A stretch of 64,000 nt of DNA from Ipomoea triloba. Its lineage: Eukaryota > Streptophyta > Magnoliopsida > Solanales > Convolvulaceae. The DNA lies in contig NC_044919.1 in the NCBI RefSeq assembly GCF_003576645.1, forward strand, positions 22,976,246 to 23,040,245, read 5' to 3'. Positions 57,629 to 64,000 of the stretch are shown here, piece by piece. Both the position numbers and the translations under genes were made by a program. Position 1 is the stretch's first letter, and the number at the start of each line of letters is the position of its first letter. The notes under the pieces were generated by a model. That model ran no database searches. It worked only from the letters and a program-made list of their open reading frames with translations, and had not been told where the DNA came from.

Positions 57629-57781
57629 ATGGTCAAATCTTATCTTATTGTATTTAGTGCCATGAACTGTTTCGCATGTGAGGGGCGGTTTCATCAACTT
57701 TATGGCAGCTTTGGAGTTACACAAGCATTGAATGGTCATTCATATTGCATCCCGTGACTCAAAAGTGGTAACCTTATTGGG

Positions 57782-57790
57782 CTATAAATA
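57782..57790 (+). promoter_or_regulatory. Internal TATA box 1 in the pol-env spacer
   Basis: CTATAAATA, a strong plant-type TATA box, lies 60 bases upstream of the first ATG of the 57850 ORF. No ATG lies between. Function inferred from sequence only. Confidence 0.4.
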
Positions 57791-57849
57791 AGAGGGTTTC
57801 TTTCAGAAGTTCATATCATCAACTTCCCACGGAGAAAAAGAAAGGAAAG

Positions 57850-58323
57850 ATGATGTTCCATTCTTTTATAGAGGAAAGAAACCGGCAGTCAAGTCCAAAG
57901 ATTTTCAAGGAGAAAACTATCCAGAATCAACGAAGGGTGAACAGATTGCGGAGCTTCCTGATAATCCAAGCAAGAATCCTATTCCCATCCAAGGTGAATG
58001 GATCCCCAAATACGAGGAGATCCACAACGATGGGATACTGGAATCGGGAGGAGAGTCCTGCACAAGAGGGACTCCTACTGCTGCACATTCTGGAAAAGGG
58101 CCTTCCTCAACCAAATGGAGAACCAAGGGAAATGGAGAGGAAGACCAGATGGGACTTTCTGAGGTCAGCAGCAATCAAAGGGGTGATCATACCTAATCCA
58201 AAGACCTTAAGAGGATTAGCGATGAAGATGGTCACTCCCAACTACAGTAAGCAGCTCTGGAGAGAAGAACAAGAAAAGGGAATAGCCATCCCTAGTTCTG
58301 TTATTAGACAAATAGGACTTTAG
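57850..58323 (+). CDS. Small ORF between pol and the envelope-like gene, unknown
   Basis: 157 codons, MMFHSFIEERNRQSSPK to SSVIRQIGL. Basic and Arg/Lys-rich. The last 60 residues (WDFLRSAAIKGVIIPNPKTLRGLAMKMVTPNYSKQL) look like ordinary protein. In the first half another frame reads equally well (KDFQGENYPES, IAELPDNPSKNPIPIQGEW), so a frameshift may have mixed two frames. No known domain, signal peptide or membrane segment. It is the first ATG after a TATA box. It might be an accessory gene of the element, a leftover of captured sequence, or chance. Confidence that it is real is modest. Confidence 0.35.
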   Translation: MMFHSFIEERNRQSSPKIFKEKTIQNQRRVNRLRSFLIIQARILFPSKVNGSPNTRRSTTMGYWNREESPAQEGLLLLHILEKGLPQPNGEPREMERKTRWDFLRSAAIKGVIIPNPKTLRGLAMKMVTPNYSKQLWREEQEKGIAIPSSVIRQIGL

Positions 58324-58765
58324 ATGGCTAGTTCCTGCTTTAACGATAGATTCCTATTAGGCTGACCAAGGCCAAACAAAAGTTTCTAGGGAATCTAATA
58401 GGATATTGATTCATATGTAATGTATCTGGAAATCACTAAATGAACTTAAGGATATGTTCAAAGTGATATCTTTTAGATGAATCAAACTTGTTTCTCTCGC
58501 AATCTGTGTTCGAAAGGTAGTTCGAGAGGTCACCCGATCAGCTTGTCTATATACGTTATGTCTCGAAGAAGGGTAGTTCGAGAGGTCACTTCGAAAGATA
58601 ACAAACTGATATCTCTGAACGGAGGAATAAGGAGGTTTAGGGATCAATCACTCAGGGGGAAGATCCTTATACTCATGTGGAAGACAACTCACCTTCGAAA
58701 GGTGAATCTGATAAGTTCAACGAATATATGAGGGGGAACGGCTAACTATGGATATTAATGCTAGC

Positions 58766-58771
58766 CACGTG
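58766..58771 (+). promoter_or_regulatory. G-box upstream of the envelope-like gene
   Basis: CACGTG within the larger palindrome-like GCCACGTGGGC, about 260 bases upstream of the 59034 TATA box. G-boxes bind plant bZIP/bHLH regulators. A single 6-base site can occur by chance. Confidence 0.35.
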
Positions 58772-59033
58772 GGCACCGGTTACTGACGGTTTTCCATATT
58801 TAAAAATCTTTTCGTGATAAGTGGGAGCATGCTCATATAGTTACTATTCTTTAATACCTCACTATCCTGAACCTAAAACCGCTCTGTTAAATTACCAAAA
58901 ATACCCTTATTTTTCATATACGCTGACCGTTATTAGGGGTATTTCTGACCTTTTACTTCTTTAAAGAAAACCGGTATCCTTCCTTGGGTCAAGCTCTCAA
59001 CCCTACCCATATATCCAACCCGAATCCACACGA

Positions 59034-59040
59034 TATAAAA
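59034..59040 (+). promoter_or_regulatory. Internal TATA box 2 before the envelope-like gene
   Basis: TATAAAA 106 bases upstream of the ATG at 59146. The intervening CA-rich leader has no ATG, and the start context (ATCAATGGC, with A at -3 and G at +4) is favourable. This is the anatomy of a short-leader plant Pol II promoter. Confidence 0.5.
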
Positions 59041-59145
59041 GCCAAATCCTTATTCTTTACCCGGATTCAAGCTAAAACCGTTTACCCAAAATCCCCAAAT
59101 CCTAAACGCAGTACACATTCCCTCCAAAACATCTAACCTTCATCA

Positions 59146-62100
59146 ATGGCGTCCCAATCCTCTACATCAACCTCATCTTCCGACGCATATCAGAGGGAGT
59201 TGCTACAGCTCGCTCTCAGATCAAACAAGTCAAGGCGGGGAGTATCCTTGACAGAAACGGCTTCATCACCAACTCCCCTAATCCAAAAATGGCGAAAAAG
59301 GTCCTGAAGAAGTTTGAGAAAGCAGGACTGATGAAATACATGACGCACGACTACCGAACCATTCACGCCCTCGACTTCACAGAATGGTTCGCAAATGCCA
59401 AGGTCACGAAGGGTAAAATCGAAAGCCGCTTTAATGATTTTCCCATCACAACATCTGTAGGTGACCTCAGAGCGGCATTTGATTTCGCGTCATCGGAGGA
59501 AGCAGTCAAGCATCTATCGGATTACGACTTGGACAAGCAAGCCTTCTGGGAGAAAATCCGACTAGCGACTGCACCACCCAGAGCATCCTCTGCCCTCCGC
59601 AAGTACCACCTAAAGGAGAGGTTTGCTCTCGCTGCCGACCTAATCATGAAGTTTGTGCTCGACAAGGTGTCCGGAACTGACGAGGTTGGTCTAGACCTCC
59701 TCAAAATCCTCCATGCCATTTGGAACAACAACAAGCTGGACTGGGCACATATTATCTTCAACTTCCTCCAACAGCAAGTGATACGCTCAGTCTCCAACAC
59801 CAACCTGTCGATCAGTAAAAAGGTTGGTTTCGGCTTTGTTGTTCAATTTCTCCTAAGCCTGAAGGGCTTCGAACTGAGGGAGGGAAAAGAGATTCATCGA
59901 AATACCTATATGGGCAGGACGAAATCTCTAGTCCCCAAAACTAAAGGTGTTAAGGCTGCACCTTCTCCCTCACAGCCAAAAGGAAGGGGCAAAAGGAAAG
60001 CCCAAACCGAGGAAAAGAATTCTGATGATGAACCTCTCGATGTACTGATACAAAGGGTTCATCTGCCAAAGAGGGCTAGGAAAGCCAAAACTGCTGTTGT
60101 CACCCAGATCCGAGAGGTAACACCCTCTGTTGTTCAAGTACCGTTTGAGGACAGGGCACAAGCCCAGGGGGAACCTCAGGCTACACTGGCCACTGAGGTT
60201 GAGAGAGTGCCCCCTACCAGGTCCCTGTCAGTAGCTTTCTCTGTCGGTCTGCACGCTGGTGATGATGCTGAGGGAGATGTTGACTATGTTGGTTTATCTC
60301 GAGAGATGGCTCGAGAGGTTGAAGGTACTGGGATCAGTGATCCAGTACAAGGNNNNNNNNNNNNNNNNNNNNNNNNNNNNNNNNNNNNNNNNNNNNNNNN
60401 NNNNNNNNNNNNTGACTCTGTTGGTTTATCTCGAGAGATGGCTCGAGAGGTTGAAGGTACTGGGATCAGTGATCCAGTACAAGGGGGTGCAGAAGAACCA
60501 CGTGAGATGGTTCGAGAGATAGACTACACAGTCAGGGTGGGAGATGATCTCTTGGAGCATAGTCGAGAGATCACATCTCAGATAGACGAAGCAATTTCTG
60601 CCACTGAAATCATCTCTGATGGGCGGGATGACTTATATGAAGAAGTTTCCACTCAGTTGGCAGTGGAAGCACCCACTCTTGATGACTTCTCCAGGGTGAT
60701 CAGGTGGATCAACTGGAGAACCAGTTCTTTCACTCAATTGATGAGTCAAGCAGCTGAAATGGAGGCAGAAGAGCAGTTTGCACTCCAGTGGTTGGGCATC
60801 TCCGAGATCCCAGCTCAACAACTGATGGATCTTGCCCACGAAACACGAGTAATGAAGCTGAACAGTGGAAGAACTGATAAAGGGAAGGGCATAGCAGTTG
60901 ATGCACCAGAAGTTGAAGCTGAGCCTGAAGAAGATCCTGAAACAGAAGCTCGATTTCAAGAAGAAATAAGGCTGGCCACTGCCATCTCCTTGGGACAAAA
61001 CATTGAATTCACGAGAGGTCCAGGAGAGACCTCTGGGGTTGCTCACGATGATATTGCAACAGCCGCAATCCCACTGTCCCAAGTCAGCAACTCTGCTTTG
61101 GACGAACAGGTCGAAGCTTCGAGAGGTGAATCCGAGACCTCTGAAGCACTTCAAGTGGCACCCAACACCGTTCTACTTTTGCCACCACCTGCGTCCACAC
61201 CCTCGAACACTACAGATGAAGCACAGACAATTCGAGAGGGTGAAGTTCCGTTGCTCACACTGCCAGGTTTTNNNNNNNNNNNNNNNNNNNNNNNNNNNNN
61301 NNNNNNNNNNNNNNNNNNNNNNNNNNNNNNNNNNNNNNNNNNNNNNNNNNNNNNNNNNNNNNNNNNNNNNNNNNNNNNNNNNNNNNNNNNNNNNNNNNNN
61401 NNNNNNNNNNNNNNNNNNNNNNNNNNNNNNNNNNNNNNNNNNNNNNNNNNNNNNNNNNNNNNNNNNNNNNNNNNNNNNNNNNNNNNNNNNNNNNNNNNNN
61501 NNNNNNNNNNNNNNNNNNNNNNNNNNNNNNNNNNNNNNNNNNNNNNNNNNNNNNNNNNNNNNNNNNNNNNNNNNNNNNNNNNNNNNNNNNNNNNNNNNNN
61601 NNNNNNNNNNNNNNNNNNNTTCTTTGGCGAAGTACGTCAATTTATGGCTGATCAAACTCAGAAGATGGCTCGCTTTGAGCGCGTACTGGCCATTGTTCGA
61701 AATGCTGCACTACCTGTGGCTGGCACAACTGAGTCTCAGGCCAATCATGAAGAACTACTCGAACAGGCAGTATGGGCTGAGACTGCAGCACAGAAAGCTG
61801 CCGATGAGGCTGCTCTCGCTCGAGCAGAGGCTGCAAGTGCGAAAGCTGAACTAGCTGAGTTACGAGCAGAGCTGCGAGCCTTCCAATATTCCAGAACTGC
61901 GAGCCTTCCAATATTCCAATATTCCAATATTCAAGCAATCTTCGAAGGTATGTCCATCCTCCTCTCCCGTGNCCACCTCCAAAAATACCAAGAATCATGA
62001 GCAAAGCAGTGGAGGATGCTAAACAGGCAGAAAACCTAAGGGTCCAGCGTACACTGGAAATGGAGAGAAGGAGAGAAGAGGACAGAGAAAGAAGAAGAAA

Positions 62101-62434
62101 AAGACAAGAACGACAGTCAGAAGAAGAAAGGAAGATAGATCTTCTCATGACAAACTTTAAGTTTGGGAACAGAGAAGACACTGAACAAATTCTGACTCTG
62201 GAGATATTCAAGCTTCTGAAAATCACTGGGATATCTACACACAGCAATATGTCTCCAGAAGAATGCATTGCCTGGTGGAAAGATGGAGTAATTGATGGTG
62301 AGTTCGTGGGGGAAGCCTACAGGAACTACAGGCATCTAGATGTCACAGATGAATACCTAAGCCTGGTAAATCCGAAAGACCCCATCAAGACACGAGAAGC
62401 CATTAACAAGAAGAGGAAAGCCAACAAGAAGTAA
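59146..62434 (+). CDS. SIRE envelope-like ORF (third gene), with gaps and a frameshift
   Basis: Starts MASQSSTSTSSSDAYQRELLQLA at 59146, then shifts frame (probable 4-base loss at about 59211-59215 in a GCTC repeat) into the long frame SQIKQVKAGSILDRNGFITN that contains the internal ATG at 59289. Residues about 1-220 of the 59289 frame are globular: ALDFTEWFANAKVTKGKIESRF, then LLKILHAIWNNNKLDWAHIIFN and VGFGFVVQFLLSLKGFEL, a pattern like the 'putative plant transposon protein' fold rather than a viral envelope. Next come a basic patch (PKGRGKRKAQTEEK), a long acidic low-complexity part with repeated SREMAREVE units, N gaps 60353-60412 and 61272-61619, and an Ala/Glu coiled coil (61750-61880). 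After an N at 61972 a charged C-terminal part follows (61997-62434, MERRREEDRERRRKR). No clear signal peptide or transmembrane helix. Confidence 0.65.
60353..60412. other. Assembly gap (60 N) with 72-bp duplicated edges
   Basis: 60281-60352 and 60413-60484 are the same 72 bases but for one substitution. Either overlapping contig ends or a real tandem repeat in the acidic region. Confidence 0.8.
61272..61619. other. Assembly gap (348 N) in the envelope-like ORF
   Basis: No obvious duplicate edges. The frame of 59289 stays open on both sides, so the gap size may be close to a multiple of three or adjusted by chance. A single N also occurs at 61972. Confidence 0.9.
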
Positions 62435-62709
62435 GCTCTCGTGGTCCAAACTCCATCTTATTTCAATGTATTGATGCTTATGTTGTTCTTGGTCTTATCT
62501 CTTTTAATCTTTCCTACTAAACTCTGCTTTGTAAACATTCCCTTCTTATAATCATATATATCTTTTGCTGGGGGTGTTGCGTGAGTTATATTATTCATAG
62601 TTTAGTAGAGTATGTTGTCAAACTTACCATATGCGCTGAAAAATAAAATCCTTGTTAATTCTTTCTATCAAATCAGCCATATAGAGTAAGTATAAGTGTT
62701 GGCATCATC

Positions 62710-62720
62710 AAAAAGGGGGA
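62710..62720 (+). other. Polypurine tract of the SIRE-type element
   Basis: AAAAAGGGGGA three bases before the 3' LTR start TGTTAGG. It primes plus-strand DNA synthesis. Confidence 0.9.
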
Positions 62721-62723
62721 AAT

Positions 62724-64000
62724 TGTTAGGAACATCATGTAATAGGTTTTGATGATACCAACTGTTAAGTAGAAATCCCCAAGTCTCGATACATAGGCAA
62801 AACGTTGTAAGTTCGACAAGTAAACCAAGAGCGAAAATACAACCGGGTAACTTTGAGCTCAACTCGGAAAATATTTAAGCTTGAGGTAAATTTGTTTGAA
62901 CATCTTAGAAGTCTCGTGTGTTGTAATCATATAGACAGATCAGAAGAAAGCATGGGACAACACTGGAGGAATAAGGGTCTGCGAGACATCAACTAAGTCT
63001 CGAGACATAAGCAGAGTTCGAGAGGTAGGACCTCTCGATACAGCTATCTAGTTCGAGACATAAACAGAGTTCGAGAGATAGACCTCTCGATATTTGAGTT
63101 CGAGACATTAAGCAATCAAGATATCAACCTTGGTCTCGATACACTAACAATTCTCCAACAAAGCTGAATGACGGTCATACTTAAAGTCTGGAGAAGAAGA
63201 ATATCATGGAGATGGAATAATGAAGAGGTGCCGAACGTGAAGATTTCAAAATGGGCGGAAATGGATGACACGTCAGATTTCCACCACAAACGGTCAAAAG
63301 GTGCACCAATGCTGAAGTGGTCTGATTCCCTACAAACAAGGAATAATGGGAATATAAAAAGAGTAACTTTTACCAGAAGACGAAAGTGGAGCATGGACTC
63401 AAGAAAGTGAACTATGGAATATTCACTACAAGACAAAGAGGTTCAAGTTACAAGATCACCACTCCATGAAATATGCTGAAAATATGCAAGACCCATGATC
63501 AGCATGGGAGACAAATTTCAAACGGAATAGTTTTCCCTCCAACGGAATTATTCCTCTACTCTCATATATAAGGACGTGAAGACACAAAAAAAAAAAAATA
63601 AGTTCGGGGGTTAACCAGTTCGAAATTCTTAAGAGGTGTCTGTCTAAAACGTTCAAGTGCAAGTTCTTAACTTGGAATATCTTCCTGATATTCAAAACAG
63701 CGAGAAAACACTTCTTAGTGTTTGAGAGAGTTACAAAGCTTAAACTGTTATATATCTAGAAGGTGACCGAAGCTGCTCTACATCGAAGTTGATTCAACGA
63801 TAGCTTGTGGTCAGATTGGAGCCTGTTACATTCAACTGTGACAACCAAAAACACCTTGCTTTGGATTAAGCAAGAGAGGTGGAGTAACCTGGCAGCTGTC
63901 CGAGTGAAAGAAACCTGAGGCTTGACGCGGGCTTGGTGATCAAAGGTCAAGTGCTCGAGAGGTGGAGTAGCTGGAAGCGGGGAGAAAGACCTTGGAGAGG
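62724..64000 (+). repeat. 3' LTR of the SIRE-type element, cut by the window end
   Basis: Matches 49935 onwards. Differences include a TG insertion near 62918, an 8-base deletion near 63177 and scattered substitutions. The last 30 bases diverge from the 5' copy (CTGGAAGCGGGGAGAAAGACC against the 5' AAGAAGCGGGGCGAAAAACC). Confidence 0.92.

Larger units (their letters stand above)
49935..64000 (+). mobile_element. SIRE-type Ty1/copia element with a third long ORF, 3' end outside the window
   Basis: 5' LTR 49935-51618, primer site 51621-51632, gag, pol, a spacer with a small ORF, an envelope-like ORF, a purine tract 62710-62720 and a 3' LTR from 62724 that runs off the end. Long LTRs, a long gag with coiled coil, the RT/RNase H type and the extra 3' ORF place it in the SIRE (Maximus) lineage. 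The LTRs differ by roughly twenty substitutions and a few small indels over the comparable 1.27 kb. The expected target duplication is ATAAG (49930-49934), which cannot be tested here. The sequence holds five N gaps. Confidence 0.9.

Noticed and set aside
49935..64000. Endogenous virus with true envelope
   Set aside because: LTR, primer site, gag/pol type and RT place it in the SIRE copia lineage; the third ORF shows no envelope features that I can see.

Overview
This is plant nuclear DNA, almost certainly from a eudicot. It is AT-rich and repeat-dense, and it carries plant-specific Ty1/copia and Ty3/gypsy lineages, PIF/Harbinger and hAT-like DNA elements, a tRNA-type SINE and a possible Helitron end. 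I found no convincing host gene. Everything with recognisable protein content belongs to a transposable element, mostly decayed. Species cannot be fixed from the sequence alone.

Layout. 1-3.7 kb: degenerate GTGCAC-rich repeat sequence carrying a hAT-like MITE (408-949), a Tourist-like MITE with a GC-rich core (1748-2709) and (TA)n-embedded inverted-repeat elements. 3.7-11.4 kb: copies of a long-LTR family (here 'family X') around a copia gag relic, a 93-bp tandem repeat and a Tat/Athila-like LTR. 11.4-13.1 kb: a small minus-strand LTR element that keeps a gag but no pol (TR-GAG-like). 13.1-19 kb: mostly non-coding, with one copia RT relic and a minisatellite. 19.0-21.6 kb: 5' half of an Ale-type copia element (minus). 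22.8-24.7 kb: another TGATAA-type LTR. 25.0-28.5 kb: a decayed but structurally complete PIF/Harbinger element with divergent transposase and ORF1 genes. 28.6-31.9 kb: AT-rich DNA with a SINE and short satellites. 31.9-36.6 kb: a non-autonomous Tat-like LTR element with perfect 5-bp target duplication, containing a gag stub and an antisense three-exon gene. 36.6-40.5 kb: sparse. 40.5-44.3 kb: an Ale-type copia element with 5-bp target duplication, dead pol and a gag reduced to four tandem zinc knuckles. 44.4-49.3 kb: a copia integrase relic and an Athila/Tat-like pol relic (minus). 49.3-64 kb: a family-X LTR broken by a near-complete SIRE-type copia element whose 3' LTR runs off the window.

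The SIRE-type element is the most intact unit. It has a 1.68-kb LTR, an initiator-Met primer site, a 745-residue gag, an open pol, a 1.5-kb spacer, and then a third long gene in the position of the SIRE 'envelope-like' ORF. That third gene has its own apparent G-box, TATA box and ATG-free leader, and a second TATA/ORF pair sits in the spacer. The element is also full of a TCGAGAGGT/ACCTCTCGA motif. Three of its five N gaps are bracketed by direct repeats, so parts of it are assembly joins and it may be a chimera of two copies.

Other points of interest are the antisense spliced gene of the 32-36.6 kb element, the zinc-knuckle array, the gag-only LTR element, the tandem-repeat promoter between the Harbinger genes, and GC-rich repeats placed just upstream of TATA-like boxes in three diverged LTRs. 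Family assignments rest on reading motifs by eye; no database search was run.
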